From positions 62,001-126,000 of the forward strand of contig NZ_JAUKWQ010000009.1 in assembly GCF_030504645.1 (NCBI RefSeq): DNA of 64,000 nucleotides. Reading direction: 5' to 3'. Within the stretch, counting starts at the first letter, position 1; every line of letters starts with the position of its first letter. The notes under the pieces are model-generated. The model worked only from the letters and a program-made list of their open reading frames with translations, was not told where the DNA came from and ran no database searches. Origin of the DNA: Rhizobium oryzicola. GTDB lineage: Bacteria; Pseudomonadota; Alphaproteobacteria; Rhizobiales; Rhizobiaceae. Shown piece after piece: positions 1 through 9,463 of this stretch. A program made the position numbers and the translations under genes.

Positions 1-236
1 CGCCAAACCTTTTGAAGGCAACCCGCAAGAACCGTCCCAATCAGGTTTATTATGTGGCCAAGTACGGGATCAAAATGACCGGCATGCCGGCCTTCGGAAA
101 TAGCTTCGATGATGATTCTCTCTGGGCGATTGCTGCCTTCCTGCACAAGGACAAGGGGATTTCGGCAACCGATTACGCGACCTTGACCAAGGCGGCAGCG
201 ACAACTGCCACGGTCGCTGCACCAGTTTCGCAGTAG
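1..236 (+). CDS. Cytochrome c (class I), C-terminal fragment
   Basis: The reading frame is open from the left edge, so the gene begins outside the window. The visible last ~77 residues contain a MTGMPAFG segment, where the methionine fits the sixth haem-iron ligand of class I cytochromes c, followed by a DDDSLWAIAAFLHK helix typical of the C-terminal helix of the fold. The haem-attachment CXXCH would lie upstream and is not visible. A likely role is periplasmic electron transfer. The short Ala/Thr-rich tail is unremarkable. It converges on the L,D-transpeptidase gene across a strong hairpin. The family call rests on the ligand loop and helix only; the partner oxidase or dehydrogenase is unknown. 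Confidence 0.7.
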   Translation, partial: PNLLKATRKNRPNQVYYVAKYGIKMTGMPAFGNSFDDDSLWAIAAFLHKDKGISATDYATLTKAAATTATVAAPVSQ

Positions 237-242
237 AAACGG

Positions 243-278
243 CATCGGCCCGAAGAACGCCTGTTCTTCGGGCCGATG
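243..278. terminator. Bidirectional terminator hairpin between convergent genes
   Basis: This is a perfect 16-bp inverted repeat (CATCGGCCCGAAGAAC and its complement) with a 4-nt GCCT loop. It lies 7 nt after the cytochrome stop and 28 nt after the stop of the opposing L,D-transpeptidase gene. No uridine tract is present on either side, so its role as a shared terminator is inferred from stem strength and position. Confidence 0.75.
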
Positions 279-305
279 AGTGTTCATCTCATAGGGTAGG
301 ATGCA

Positions 306-2255
306 TCAGATGCTGCGTGCCTTCGTGGTCGCCGCAAAGGCCTTCATAACGGCCGCGTCGCGGGAATAGACGTCGTCGAAATATTCGACCTTACCATCCT
401 TGTTCGGCCAGGCCGTGAAGTAGGCAACGTAGACCGGGAACTTCTGCGGGACCGGAACGGCGACATTCTTCTTCTGAGCGATACGGTCGTTGACGTCTTT
501 TTCGGTGATGCCCAGCACGGCTGCGGCCATCTTGCGCGGCTCGGCAAGACGCACGCAACCGTGGCTGAGTGCACGCATATCACGCTGGAAGAAGCTCTTC
601 TGCGGTGTGTCATGCATGTAGATGGCATGCGCGTTCGGGAAGAGGATCTTCAGATCGCCAAGCGCATTGTCGCTCGACGGCGGCTGACGCACAGATACCT
701 TCTGCGTGGAGGCGCTCCAATCAACCTGCGTCGATGACACCGGGCGTCCGGAAACTTCGACCTGATAACCCAGGCGATCCAGATAGCTCGGATCCTGGCG
801 CAGTTTCGGCAGCATTTCGTTGATGATGATCGACTGCGGCACACCCCAGTAAGGGTTGAACTCGACAGTCTCGATCTCGTCCTGGAAGAAGAAGGTCTGG
901 TGCGACGGAGAACCGACGACCACGCGCATGGAGAACTGCTCCTGCCCATGTTCATGGTAATAAACGCGGAAAGCCGGCTGGTTGATGAAGACATAGCGCT
1001 GGCCGAGATCGGCCGGCAGCCAGCGGGCCTGCTCCATCGCAATCGCCAGCTTGGAAACCTTGTCGCCATCGGAATGGCCGCTGATGGCGCGGATGGTGGA
1101 ACGGCCAACGACGCCGTCAGGCTTCAGGCCGGCTTCCTTCTGGAAGGCCTTCACCAGTTCAACCACTTCAGGCGTATAGGTCGGCGTATTCTGGTAGGAC
1201 ACCATCAACGCTGCGTGCTGCGCCTTGATCGTGTCGGAACCGCGTTGACCAATGGCCGCAACCAGGTTGGCCAGTTGCGGGCTGGAGCCACCGGGCTTGA
1301 GACTAAGGTTCTCCGGAAGCGTGATCGGTGCAGCCGCCGGGGAGGCCTCCGCGCGAACGCGCTTCATTTCTGCCTGCAGCGCCTTGAATTCGGGGCTCTG
1401 CGGTGCCAGCCCATCAAGATAGGCAGTGACGTCAGGCGCACCCTTGGCAGAGACCAGGACGGCATCCAGAGGCACGTTCTTGCGCTTGAAGTCGTGATAT
1501 TCGGAGATGCGGTTGGGGTCGATGCGACCGCGCACCATGTCCTGCGCGAACAGAACAACCTTCGTCGAAAGCGCCAGCTCAAACTGCATCAGATCGCGAT
1601 CGCGCTGCTCGGCCGGAGAAACGGCAGCTGCCTGCGGCGCGGTCGAAACCGGCGTTGCAGCGGGCGTGTCGTTAACACTCGACGTGACCAGCGACGGTGC
1701 CTTCAACGCATAGTCTGCAGGATCGAGACCGTAATCCTGCGCCTTGGCGAACAGTGCGAGAACCGCGCGTCCACGCTCGGAGACATCGCCGTTTTCCACC
1801 CAAAGAGGCGACGCGTTCTTGGCGTAAAAGTTTTCAACAGCCGTTGCGACGTCGGAAGGCGCGGAAACCTTAGCCTGAGCCAGGAAGCGCGTTGCATCCG
1901 TGCTGCTTGCCGACGCGAAAGCCGACGTCTTCAACGGACGTACAGCGTCCGGCTTGTATGTCAGGTATTTCGGAGCAGAAACCTTCGGAAGCGGCTCGGG
2001 ATCGCTTGCATCGATCGCCTTCTGGGTCAACGGTGGCTGAGCAGCCTGCGGCCGCGCGCCTTCAACCTGCTCCTGAATGCTCGGCTGACGTTTGCCGGAC
2101 AACATCTCCATCAGGGTCAGGGCGTTGGCCGGCTGCGCTCCAATAGCACAGAAGGAAATGCCCGAGAGCAAAGCAAGGGCACGCGAAGTATTCTTGTGAT
2201 TGAGCGGCAATGTCTTCCCCGTCACCTTTTTCAGCCGTGAATCAGCGGCTGTCAT
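306..2255 (-). CDS. L,D-transpeptidase (YcbB/LdtD-like) with peptidoglycan-binding domain
   Basis: This 649-residue exported enzyme is predicted to form 3-3 crosslinks in peptidoglycan or attach proteins to it. A Sec-type N-terminal signal (hydrophobic stretch ~25-40, cleavage near ANA at ~45) precedes an Ala/Pro-rich region. A YcbB-like scaffold domain follows, then a PG_binding_1 segment (VELVKAFQKEAGLKPDGVVG, about residues 365-385), then a YkuD catalytic domain containing SHGCVRL with the nucleophilic Cys near residue 567. Length and domain order match the large LdtD/YcbB class rather than small ErfK/YbiS enzymes. The ATG is the first in the frame and gives a complete signal peptide. The gene is monocistronic and divergent from fumC. 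Confidence 0.9.
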   Translation of the reverse strand: MTAADSRLKKVTGKTLPLNHKNTSRALALLSGISFCAIGAQPANALTLMEMLSGKRQPSIQEQVEGARPQAAQPPLTQKAIDASDPEPLPKVSAPKYLTYKPDAVRPLKTSAFASASSTDATRFLAQAKVSAPSDVATAVENFYAKNASPLWVENGDVSERGRAVLALFAKAQDYGLDPADYALKAPSLVTSSVNDTPAATPVSTAPQAAAVSPAEQRDRDLMQFELALSTKVVLFAQDMVRGRIDPNRISEYHDFKRKNVPLDAVLVSAKGAPDVTAYLDGLAPQSPEFKALQAEMKRVRAEASPAAAPITLPENLSLKPGGSSPQLANLVAAIGQRGSDTIKAQHAALMVSYQNTPTYTPEVVELVKAFQKEAGLKPDGVVGRSTIRAISGHSDGDKVSKLAIAMEQARWLPADLGQRYVFINQPAFRVYYHEHGQEQFSMRVVVGSPSHQTFFFQDEIETVEFNPYWGVPQSIIINEMLPKLRQDPSYLDRLGYQVEVSGRPVSSTQVDWSASTQKVSVRQPPSSDNALGDLKILFPNAHAIYMHDTPQKSFFQRDMRALSHGCVRLAEPRKMAAAVLGITEKDVNDRIAQKKNVAVPVPQKFPVYVAYFTAWPNKDGKVEYFDDVYSRDAAVMKAFAATTKARSI

Positions 2256-2616
2256 AAATTCCCGCGCCTGTCTAGCGGATGCAGCGCGCCGTGAAAAGTA
2301 AACGAACAGATATGATAAAGGCTCCGAAAGGCGCCCAAACTTCGCCTGATCGTTGCCAGAACCTTAAGAAATGATTGGTTAATTTTTTACTGACGTTGCA
2401 CCCACTCACGAAAATGACATCGAGTCGTGATCGGCAATTATTAACGGGCGTGTCTTTCGGGGCACGCTGAGATTGCCGCAGGGACGCAACATGTTCACGG
2501 CTTGCAGTCGCCAGACAATCGTATAGTAATTCCCGCGCCCGAACGGCACTCCGCTTGAAAGACGTAACAGGACTGCCGTTCCTGAAACACGACCCGCGTC
2601 ACACAGAGGCAGAACG
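2256..2616. other. Divergent promoter region between ldt and fumC
   Basis: This 361-bp non-coding gap sits between two divergently oriented genes and must carry both promoters. It includes an AT-rich stretch around 2365-2395. The fumC leader contains an inverted repeat, AACGGCA (2542-2548) with TGCCGTT (2574-2580). No small gene or RNA could be recognised. Confidence 0.5.
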
Positions 2617-4005
2617 ATGACCACGCGCACCGAAACCGATACCTTTGGCCCGATCGAAGTCCAGAGCGACCGCTACTGGGGCGCGCAGGCACAGCGCTCC
2701 CTTGGCAATTTCAAGATCGGCTGGGAGAAGCAGCCGCTCGCCGTCGTACGTGCGCTCGGCATCGTCAAGCAGGCGGCAGCACGCGCCAATATCGCGCTCG
2801 GCGGCCTCGACGCCAAGCTCGGCGAAACCATCATTGCCGCTGCTCAGGAAGTCATCGACGGTAAGCTCAACGACCACTTCCCGCTTGTCGTCTGGCAGAC
2901 CGGTTCCGGCACCCAGTCGAACATGAACGCCAATGAGGTGATCTCCAACCGCGCCATCGAAATGCTGGGCGGCGTGATTGGCTCCAAGAAGCCGGTTCAC
3001 CCAAACGACCACGTCAATATGAGCCAGTCGTCGAACGACACCTATCCAACGGCCATGCATATTGCCTGCGCCGAGCAGATCGTTCGCCATCTGATTCCCA
3101 GCCTCAAGCACCTGCATGCGGCGCTGGACGCCAAGGCAAAGGCCTTTGCGCACATCATCAAGATCGGCCGCACGCACACGCAGGATGCAACACCGCTGAC
3201 ACTCGGCCAGGAATTCGGCGGTTATGCCGCGCAGGTCGCGTCCGCCATCAAGCGTATCGAAGTCTCCCTGTCTGGTCTTTACGAGTTGGCGCAGGGCGGC
3301 ACCGCGGTCGGCACGGGCCTGAACGCGCCGGTCGGCTTCGCCGAAAAGGTGGCCGAAGAAATCGCCAAGATCACCGGCCTGCCCTTCGTGACTGCGCCCA
3401 ACAAGTTCGAAGCGCTTGCGGCCCATGATGCGATGGTCTTTGCCCATGGCGCCATCAATGCCGCGGCTGCAGCTCTCTTCAAGATCGCCAACGACATCCG
3501 CTTCCTTGGTTCCGGTCCACGCGCCGGCCTCGGCGAACTGGCGCTGCCGGAAAACGAGCCGGGCTCCTCCATCATGCCGGGCAAGGTCAACCCCACGCAG
3601 TCGGAAGCCCTCACCCAGGTTTGCGCCCATATCTTCGGCAATCAGGCAGCCATCACCTTCGCCGGCAGCCAAGGCCATTTCGAGCTCAACGTCTACAATC
3701 CGATGATGGCCTACAACTTCCTCCAGTCGGTCCAACTGCTAGGCGATGCAGCCGTTTCCTTCACCGACAATTGCGTGGTCGGCATCGAAGCGCGTGAAGA
3801 CAACATCAGGAAGGGTGTCGAAAACTCGCTGATGCTGGTCACGGCGCTCAACACCAAGCTCGGCTACGACATCTGCGCGAAGATCGCCAAGACGGCACAC
3901 AAAAACGGCACTACGCTGCGCGAGGAAGCCGTTGGCGGTGGCTACCTGACCAATGAGGAATTCGACCAGCATGTCCGTCCGGAAAACATGATCGGACCGA
4001 AGTGA
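2617..4005 (+). CDS. fumC: Class II fumarate hydratase
   Basis: This oxygen-stable, iron-independent fumarase (462 residues, the usual length) interconverts fumarate and L-malate in the TCA cycle. The family signature [11 protein letters not shown] lies near residue 318. The upstream [14 protein letters not shown] segment (~186-199) contains the conserved active-site His, and the [11 protein letters not shown] substrate-binding motif is present. The C terminus ends normally. The ATG follows a purine-rich AGAGGCAG. The gene is monocistronic and followed by a perfect GC hairpin. Argininosuccinate lyase and aspartase share the fold, but the whole sequence reads as FumC. Confidence 0.97.
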   Translation: MTTRTETDTFGPIEVQSDRYWGAQAQRSLGNFKIGWEKQPLAVVRALGIVKQAAARANIALGGLDAKLGETIIAAAQEVIDGKLNDHFPLVVWQTGSGTQSNMNANEVISNRAIEMLGGVIGSKKPVHPNDHVNMSQSSNDTYPTAMHIACAEQIVRHLIPSLKHLHAALDAKAKAFAHIIKIGRTHTQDATPLTLGQEFGGYAAQVASAIKRIEVSLSGLYELAQGGTAVGTGLNAPVGFAEKVAEEIAKITGLPFVTAPNKFEALAAHDAMVFAHGAINAAAAALFKIANDIRFLGSGPRAGLGELALPENEPGSSIMPGKVNPTQSEALTQVCAHIFGNQAAITFAGSQGHFELNVYNPMMAYNFLQSVQLLGDAAVSFTDNCVVGIEAREDNIRKGVENSLMLVTALNTKLGYDICAKIAKTAHKNGTTLREEAVGGGYLTNEEFDQHVRPENMIGPK

Positions 4006-4019
4006 AACTGAACTTCAAT

Positions 4020-4045
4020 CGGCGAAACGCGACGGCGTTTCGCCG
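4020..4045 (+). terminator. fumC terminator hairpin
   Basis: A perfect 11-bp stem (CGGCGAAACGC / GCGTTTCGCCG) with a GACG loop starts 15 nt after the fumC stop. No T-run follows, so intrinsic termination is likely but not certain. Confidence 0.7.
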
Positions 4046-4249
4046 CATCTGATCACCGCTCAATTAAAATCAACCAAAGATTGCATTTACCTGCAAACAG
4101 GCAAGCAAAATCTTTATCTATTAGCACTTTAGAATAAAGTGGAAATCCTTGTGCACCACGCTAAGTTGATTGAACTTTAATCTTTCCCAAATAATTTAGC
4201 GATAGTAATAAGCCCATAGGGGTGAATAAAATCCAATCTGGAGAATGGG

Positions 4250-5320
4250 ATGAGCACGGTGGTTGCGCAAAAAGCGCAAGCGTCTGATGTCGGAGCGCAA
4301 ATTGTTGTTGCGATGCGCTCGATGGGGGTCGCTCCAATTCCGCGCAACTATCAGCTTTTCTATGAAGCTTACTTGGGCTCAAATCCTGCACTGACAAAGG
4401 ATCTTGCCGCGCTGGGTGTGCGTGCCACGCAGGAAGAGCTGGATGAACTCATCCACGCTCATATCGGCGGCGGCGGCATGAACGTCATCGAGCAGGCGCA
4501 TAGCCGCCTGAGCACCGAACTCGACGCCCTGCTGCGCATACTGCGCCAGGAGCAGACCTCGCTGGAGAGCTACGGCCGACTTCTCGGCGAGACCGCGACG
4601 CGGATCAATTCGAAAACCAACTTCTCGGTCGACCTCGTTCGAAACGCCATCGGCCTCCTGACGGAGGCAACCGGCGAGACGATCGCGCAGGGTGAAAAGA
4701 CGGCCGAGGGTGTGGCCCAGCGCTCGCGTGAATTCGACGAAGTTCGCAAGGAACTGGACGAGTACAAGCGGATCGCCAATACCGATTCACTGACCCGGCT
4801 TTCCAACCGCCGTGCATTCGATGAAAAGCTAGCCGCAATCTACAACGATTCCATGCAGCTTCCAGTCACCGCTCTGGTGCTTGCCGATATCGACCACTTC
4901 AAGAAGATCAACGACACCTATGGTCATCCCGTCGGGGACAAGATCCTGGCTTCCGTCGCGTCCGTCCTCCGCTCCACACTGCGCAAGGATATTTTTGTTG
5001 CGCGTACGGGTGGCGAAGAATTCGCCTTCATCATCGAAGGGAACACGATGGAAGAAGTGATGGGCCTGTGCGAGCGCGTGCGGCGCAGCCTCGAAACCAG
5101 GCCATTCCGCAACTCGCGTTCCGGCGTGGATTACGGCCCGATCACCATTTCGATCGGGTTTGCCATGGGGTCTCAGGCGGAAGACGCTGGCGAACTTTAC
5201 AGCAAGTCCGACACAGCCCTCTACTGCGCCAAGAACACCGGGCGCAACCGCACCGTCTTCTTTGAGGAAGGCATGCGCAAGGACTACACCAGCAAGAGCT
5301 GGCTTATCTACAAGAAGTAA
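4250..5320 (+). CDS. Diguanylate cyclase (GGDEF domain protein), cytosolic
   Basis: This 356-residue protein is predicted to make cyclic di-GMP from two GTP. The N-terminal ~170 residues are helical with no membrane segment and resemble a regulatory region common in rhizobial GGDEF proteins. The GGDEF domain covers ~185-350, with the active-site loop GGEEF at residues 254-258 and a preceding DIDHFKKINDTYGH segment. The allosteric I-site RxxD expected just upstream reads RKDI, so product inhibition through that site may be lost. A GGAG sequence precedes the ATG. An AT-rich 200-bp region upstream likely holds the promoter. No EAL domain is present. The input signal is unknown. Confidence 0.9.
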   Translation: MSTVVAQKAQASDVGAQIVVAMRSMGVAPIPRNYQLFYEAYLGSNPALTKDLAALGVRATQEELDELIHAHIGGGGMNVIEQAHSRLSTELDALLRILRQEQTSLESYGRLLGETATRINSKTNFSVDLVRNAIGLLTEATGETIAQGEKTAEGVAQRSREFDEVRKELDEYKRIANTDSLTRLSNRRAFDEKLAAIYNDSMQLPVTALVLADIDHFKKINDTYGHPVGDKILASVASVLRSTLRKDIFVARTGGEEFAFIIEGNTMEEVMGLCERVRRSLETRPFRNSRSGVDYGPITISIGFAMGSQAEDAGELYSKSDTALYCAKNTGRNRTVFFEEGMRKDYTSKSWLIYKK

Positions 5321-5323
5321 CCG

Positions 5324-5935
5324 CTACCACATGGTGGCGGCGGCACGAGCAGCCCATTCCTTATCATAGGTGACCTGGTCGAAATCTGCCTTGGCGGATT
5401 TCAGCATCATGCCAGGCGTCGGCAGTTGCGCCGGCTCCAGGAAGCGATCCGGGTTCCAGAGTTCCGCCCGCATCACGGCACGAGCGCACTGGAAATAGAC
5501 CTCGTCGATCGTCACCACGGCAACGGTTCGCGGATGCTTTCCATCCATCTCGAAGCTGTTGAGGAGGTCCGGATCGACGGAGACGACTGCGCGGCCGTTG
5601 ATCCGCATGACCGAACTCGAACCCGGAATCAGGAACATCAGCGCGACGCGCGGATCGCGCACAATATTGCGCAACGAGTCGATGCGGTTGTTGCCGCGCC
5701 AGTCGGGTAGGGCCACCGTCTTGTCGTCCTCGATGCGCACCACGCCGCCGAGATCGCCGCGCGGCGAGCAATCGAGCCCCTCCGCTGCCACGGTCGCCAG
5801 CGCCACGAAAGGTGACGCCTCGATCATCTGGCGATATTCGGGCGTCAGCCGCGACGTCACTTTGGCGATAGCGGCTTCCGATGGTGACGTGCCGTAAATG
5901 GCTTCGAGCTGCTCGACATGGGTGAGAATGGTCAT
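5324..5935 (-). CDS. Pyridoxamine 5'-phosphate oxidase-family FMN-binding protein
   Basis: This 203-residue protein has a split-barrel flavin fold of the PPOX class (DR_2398/MSMEG_1061-like subgroup). It shows the LATVAAEGLDCSPRGD strand-turn after an N-terminal helix, the ALPDWRGNNRIDSLRNI segment, and VALMFLIPGSSSVMRINGRA, which in this class contacts FMN. It is not PdxH, because the substrate-binding C terminus differs. An oxidoreductase or flavin-reductase role is possible but the substrate is unknown. AGGAG lies 6 nt before the ATG. The stop is 3 nt from the stop of the convergent GGDEF gene. Confidence 0.85.
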   Translation of the reverse strand: MTILTHVEQLEAIYGTSPSEAAIAKVTSRLTPEYRQMIEASPFVALATVAAEGLDCSPRGDLGGVVRIEDDKTVALPDWRGNNRIDSLRNIVRDPRVALMFLIPGSSSVMRINGRAVVSVDPDLLNSFEMDGKHPRTVAVVTIDEVYFQCARAVMRAELWNPDRFLEPAQLPTPGMMLKSAKADFDQVTYDKEWAARAAATMW

Positions 5936-5980
5936 GCGTATCTCCTACTGGCGCGAACCTAGCCGGGAGACTGCCGTGCT

Positions 5981-7219
5981 TCAACCCAATTCCGTATCGG
6001 CATTCCCACGCTTGCGCCCCTCACCCGGCGTCTGCGATAGCCGCCGATACTCGCCGGCAGCGACGCCGAGCAGAACGAGAAGGACGCCGGCTGCAACCCA
6101 GGCCGTCACGGTGGACGCGGCCACAATGCCCAATCCCGCCAGAACGGCCAGTCCCAGGGCATGCAACAGAGGAAAGGTATGCGTCGTGGCGCGCTTTACC
6201 CAGAAGTTTCCCGCCAGAAAAAGGAGCGGACCGCCGACAATAACAATCGCCAACTGAAGACTACCAGGCTCTTGCGCATGGGCCAGCAAATGCTCAGCGG
6301 CGACCGCCGTCAGAATGATGCCAGCCACCACAGGAATATGCGCATAGGTGAAGACGTAAAGAGCGACCTCGCCCGGTTCATCCGTCTCCTCAATTTCCTC
6401 CGAAGCCCGCTCATGACCGAAATGGAAATAGATCCACCACATGGCCGAGGCCGCCAGAAACGATCCCGCAAAGATGCTGACCACCGGCAGGCTGAGATCC
6501 TGTTCGGAAAAGCTGCGGCCAATCGCCAGGATCGCCTCGCCCAGGCAGATCATCACAAAGAGCGCGCAACGTTCCGCCATGTGGTCGCCGGAAATATCCC
6601 AATCGTCGGAACTGGATCTACCAAAACCCGGCACACGGAAGCGCAACTCGGGCGCCACGAACTCGATGGCCAAAGCCGCAATCCAAAGACCGATCCTCAT
6701 CTCCTCGCCAGCCAGCGCGCCGCCGATCCAGAACAGACCGGACAAGCAGAACCAGAGCGTGACGCGGATGAAATTGCGCTGCACCGCCGGCAACAGGCCC
6801 TTGAAGGCATAGACGGCAAACAAGGACCGCCCGATCTGCATGAAGCAGTAGGAACCCGCAAAGATCAGACCCTTGTGCTCGAAAGCTTCCGGTATGGCAG
6901 AGGCCATCAACAGCCCGAGGAACATCAGGCCGAAGAGCAGTACACGGATCGGCATATGCTCGGGATCGAGCCAGTTCGTGACCCAGGCCGTATGGATCCA
7001 CACCCACCACAGCGCAAGCGCTATGACACCCGCCTCCAAAAGGCCGATATAGGTGAAATCCTCGGCAGCAAAATGCGACAGCTGGATCAGCGCAAAGACG
7101 AAGACGAGGTCGAAGAACAGTTCGGGGAAGCCGACGGTGCGCTCTTCCTGATCATCCCGCAGCCAGGCATCCTGGCTTGCACCCTGTTGACCGGCGTCTT
7201 CGTTCTTCGCCTCTGCCAT
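5981..7219 (-). CDS. Low temperature requirement protein A (LtrA) family membrane protein
   Basis: This 412-residue integral membrane protein has about ten to twelve predicted hydrophobic segments. The diagnostic LtrA start is present: an acidic/charged N terminus with VGFPELFFDLVFVFALIQLSHF (shown here in part), then WWVWIHTAWVTNWLDPE and later HMAERCALFVMICLGEAILA. LtrA was named from Listeria growth at low temperature; its biochemical function is not established. The gene lies 3 nt after the DUF971 gene on the same strand, so the two are probably co-transcribed. The ATG at 7219 has only a weak Shine-Dalgarno, consistent with translational coupling. Confidence 0.88.
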   Translation of the reverse strand: MAEAKNEDAGQQGASQDAWLRDDQEERTVGFPELFFDLVFVFALIQLSHFAAEDFTYIGLLEAGVIALALWWVWIHTAWVTNWLDPEHMPIRVLLFGLMFLGLLMASAIPEAFEHKGLIFAGSYCFMQIGRSLFAVYAFKGLLPAVQRNFIRVTLWFCLSGLFWIGGALAGEEMRIGLWIAALAIEFVAPELRFRVPGFGRSSSDDWDISGDHMAERCALFVMICLGEAILAIGRSFSEQDLSLPVVSIFAGSFLAASAMWWIYFHFGHERASEEIEETDEPGEVALYVFTYAHIPVVAGIILTAVAAEHLLAHAQEPGSLQLAIVIVGGPLLFLAGNFWVKRATTHTFPLLHALGLAVLAGLGIVAASTVTAWVAAGVLLVLLGVAAGEYRRLSQTPGEGRKRGNADTELG

Positions 7220-7222
7220 GCG

Positions 7223-7612
7223 TCAATGCCGTCCTGCTCCGAGCCGGTCGCGGCTCAATCCCTTTTCCACAAGCTCTCGCTCGTATTCGGCAAACAGTTC
7301 CGCGCCGCGGTCGCCCAGTTCCCGTAGGTAGCGCCAGGTAAAGATGCCACTGTCGTGACCATCGTCGAAGGCGATGCGCACAGCGTAATTGCCGGCCGCC
7401 ACCACGTTGCGGATGGAAACCTCGCGCTTGCCCGGCACCGTGACCTTCTGACCGGGACCATGCCCCTGCACTTCCGCCGAGGGCGAGAGAACACGCAGCA
7501 TTTCCGCCGGCAATTCGAATGCGCCGCCATCTTCAAAACTGATCTTCAGCAGACGCTTGTCCGAGGAGACGCGCAGTTCGGTCGGCCAGGCGTTATCATA
7601 GGTGCTGCTCAT
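7223..7612 (-). CDS. DUF971 / gamma-butyrobetaine hydroxylase-like N-terminal domain protein
   Basis: This small single-domain protein (129 residues) shows the WPTELRVS start, a KRLLKISFEDG strand, the ELPAEMLRVLSPSAEVQGHGPGQ core and IAFDDGHDSGIFTWRYLREL, as in stand-alone DUF971 proteins. Such domains are linked to Fe-S or iron-dependent hydroxylase chemistry elsewhere, but no function is proven for this form. The frame is open to 7660; the ATG at 7612 was preferred because GGAAC precedes it and because related proteins begin just before WPTEL. It is followed at once by the LtrA gene. Confidence 0.83.
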   Translation of the reverse strand: MSSTYDNAWPTELRVSSDKRLLKISFEDGGAFELPAEMLRVLSPSAEVQGHGPGQKVTVPGKREVSIRNVVAAGNYAVRIAFDDGHDSGIFTWRYLRELGDRGAELFAEYERELVEKGLSRDRLGAGRH

Positions 7613-7712
7613 GGTGCTGTTCCGTTTCATGCAAGATGGACTGGGCCGCGCGCTTGGCAAGGGGCGCGCGGCGGGCGCGGAACGCGTTCATAGCAGGCAC
7701 CGATGCCGCTCG

Positions 7713-8240
7713 CTATCTGTCGAGTTCCCATCTGTCATAGATGCGGCTGATCTCGGATGCGGAGCCAAGCCGGATCTTCGGCAGCATAATCTCCTGAAAC
7801 AGCGTTTCGTAGCGCAGCCGGTTCTTGGGCGTGGTTATGGCAATGTGGCGTATCATGCCCCATTTGATACTATCCCGGCCGCCTTCGAGCGCGCCGCGCC
7901 GGTCACGCTCGAACAGGCATCGGCGGAAATAGCGCATGAGGCTCACCGCCGTGGAGACCTCCAGCAGGATGAAGCCCGTTGCTCTGGCCAGACGCTGCGG
8001 CATCACCTTGGAATAGTTGCCGTCCATCACCCAGCGCTCTCCTAGAATGGCCTGGTCATGAAGGGCCGCGAAGTCTTCGTAAGGACGCTCAACCCAATCG
8101 GTGTTGGGGACATGAAACAGCTGATCCAGATGAACCGGCGTCAGTCCGCGCTTGCGGGCAATGGCATCGGCCAGGGTGGATTTGCCGCTATTGGAGGGAC
8201 CGAGAATGCAGATGCGGTCGCCGAGATCTGAAAGATGCAT
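7713..8240 (-). CDS. P-loop ATPase, adenylate kinase / topology-modulation (FlaR)-like
   Basis: A Walker A loop GPSNSGKST near the N terminus is followed by GLTPVHLDQLFHVPNTDW and the WVMDGNY segment, the pattern of small AAA/kinase-like proteins annotated as adenylate kinase-like or DNA topology modulation protein FlaR. The substrate is unknown; nucleotide or sugar kinase activity is possible. The protein has ~175 residues from the ATG at 8240, chosen because the Walker loop then starts ~14 residues in. An upstream ATG at 8285 in the same frame would add 15 residues but has no ribosome site. The gene is divergent from moaA. Confidence 0.75.
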   Translation of the reverse strand: MHLSDLGDRICILGPSNSGKSTLADAIARKRGLTPVHLDQLFHVPNTDWVERPYEDFAALHDQAILGERWVMDGNYSKVMPQRLARATGFILLEVSTAVSLMRYFRRCLFERDRRGALEGGRDSIKWGMIRHIAITTPKNRLRYETLFQEIMLPKIRLGSASEISRIYDRWELDR

Positions 8241-8370
8241 GACACTATCTCGCACTGAAACAGAGAATCTTCCTAGCTTCCGCATGTGACGCGGCTATAT
8301 CAGCAAAAACAGAGTTTTGACTTGACGGAAGCGCAACCGCTGCCCAGATTCCGTGCATGGAGGACGCCTC

Positions 8371-9417
8371 TTGAACAGCCTAGTCAATCCGCCGGAAACC
8401 GCCAGCCCGCTCTCCACCATTGCCCAGCCGATGATCGACCCGTTCGGTCGCTCGGTGACCTACCTGCGCGTCTCGGTGACGGACCGATGCGATTTCCGCT
8501 GCACCTACTGCATGGCGGAAAACATGACCTTCCTGCCGAAGAAGGATCTGCTGACGCTGGAGGAACTGGACCGGCTCTGTTCCGCATTCATCGAAAAAGG
8601 CGTTCGCAAGTTGCGCCTGACAGGCGGCGAACCGCTGGTGCGTAAAAACATCATGTTTCTGGTGCGCGCGCTCGGCCGCCATATCGAGGCGGGACGGCTG
8701 GAAGAGCTGACGCTGACGACCAATGGCTCGCAACTGGCCCGCTATGCGGATGAGCTTTATGACGCTGGCGTGCGCCGTATCAACGTCTCCGTCGATACGC
8801 TGAACCCGGCGAAATTCCACCAGATCACCCGCTGGGGCGACCTTTCCAAGGTCATGGAAGGCATCGATGCTGCCCAGCGCGCCGGTCTCAAGATCAAGCT
8901 GAATGCGGTGGCCCTGAAGGGTTTCAACGACCAGGAGATTCCCGAGATGCTGCGCTTTGCGCATGGCCGCGGCATGGACCTGACCGTCATCGAAACCATG
9001 CCCATGGGCGAGATCGACGAAGACCGCACCGATCAGTATCTGCCGCTGTCTCAACTGCGCGCGCAGCTGGAAGAGCAGTTCACATTGACGGACAATGGCT
9101 ACCAGACCGGCGGCCCGGCCCGCTATGTGACGGTGAAGGAAACGGGCGGCCGCCTCGGCTTCATCACGCCGATGACGCATAATTTCTGCGAAAGCTGCAA
9201 CCGCGTTCGCCTCACCTGCACCGGCACGCTCTATATGTGCCTTGGCCAGAACGACGCGGCGGACCTGCGCACGGCGCTTCGCGCCTCCGATGACGATGCC
9301 TATCTCTCCGCCGCCATCGACGAGGCCATCACGCGCAAGCCGAAGGGCCATGACTTCATCATCGACCGCAACAACCGCCCAGCCGTCGCCCGCCACATGA
9401 GCGTTACGGGTGGCTGA
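8371..9417 (+). CDS. moaA: GTP 3',8-cyclase MoaA (molybdenum cofactor biosynthesis)
   Basis: This radical-SAM enzyme converts GTP to the 3',8-cyclic precursor in the first step of molybdopterin synthesis. It carries the N-terminal CxxxCxxC (Cys 40, 44, 47), the LTGGEPL SAM motif, the C-terminal cluster ligands CESCNRVR...C, and the terminal Gly-Gly tail (VTGG) needed for activity in the family. The start is a TTG at 8371, fixed by a GGAGG at 8359-8363 seven nt upstream; a GTG at 8353 lies before that site and is unlikely. The protein is 348 residues, a normal length. mobA and mobB lie 3 kb downstream. Confidence 0.96.
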   Translation: MNSLVNPPETASPLSTIAQPMIDPFGRSVTYLRVSVTDRCDFRCTYCMAENMTFLPKKDLLTLEELDRLCSAFIEKGVRKLRLTGGEPLVRKNIMFLVRALGRHIEAGRLEELTLTTNGSQLARYADELYDAGVRRINVSVDTLNPAKFHQITRWGDLSKVMEGIDAAQRAGLKIKLNAVALKGFNDQEIPEMLRFAHGRGMDLTVIETMPMGEIDEDRTDQYLPLSQLRAQLEEQFTLTDNGYQTGGPARYVTVKETGGRLGFITPMTHNFCESCNRVRLTCTGTLYMCLGQNDAADLRTALRASDDDAYLSAAIDEAITRKPKGHDFIIDRNNRPAVARHMSVTGG

Positions 9418-9463
9418 CCCGAATATTAACGGGATGGACGTCCCCCTAGGGCTTGACTGAGGA

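Noticed and set aside
900..2240. Long open frame opposite the L,D-transpeptidase
   Set aside because: It has no domain-like segments or ribosome site and mirrors the codon structure of a clear gene on the other strand.
2599..3735. Antisense frame over fumC
   Set aside because: fumC is certain and this frame lacks a start signal or family resemblance.
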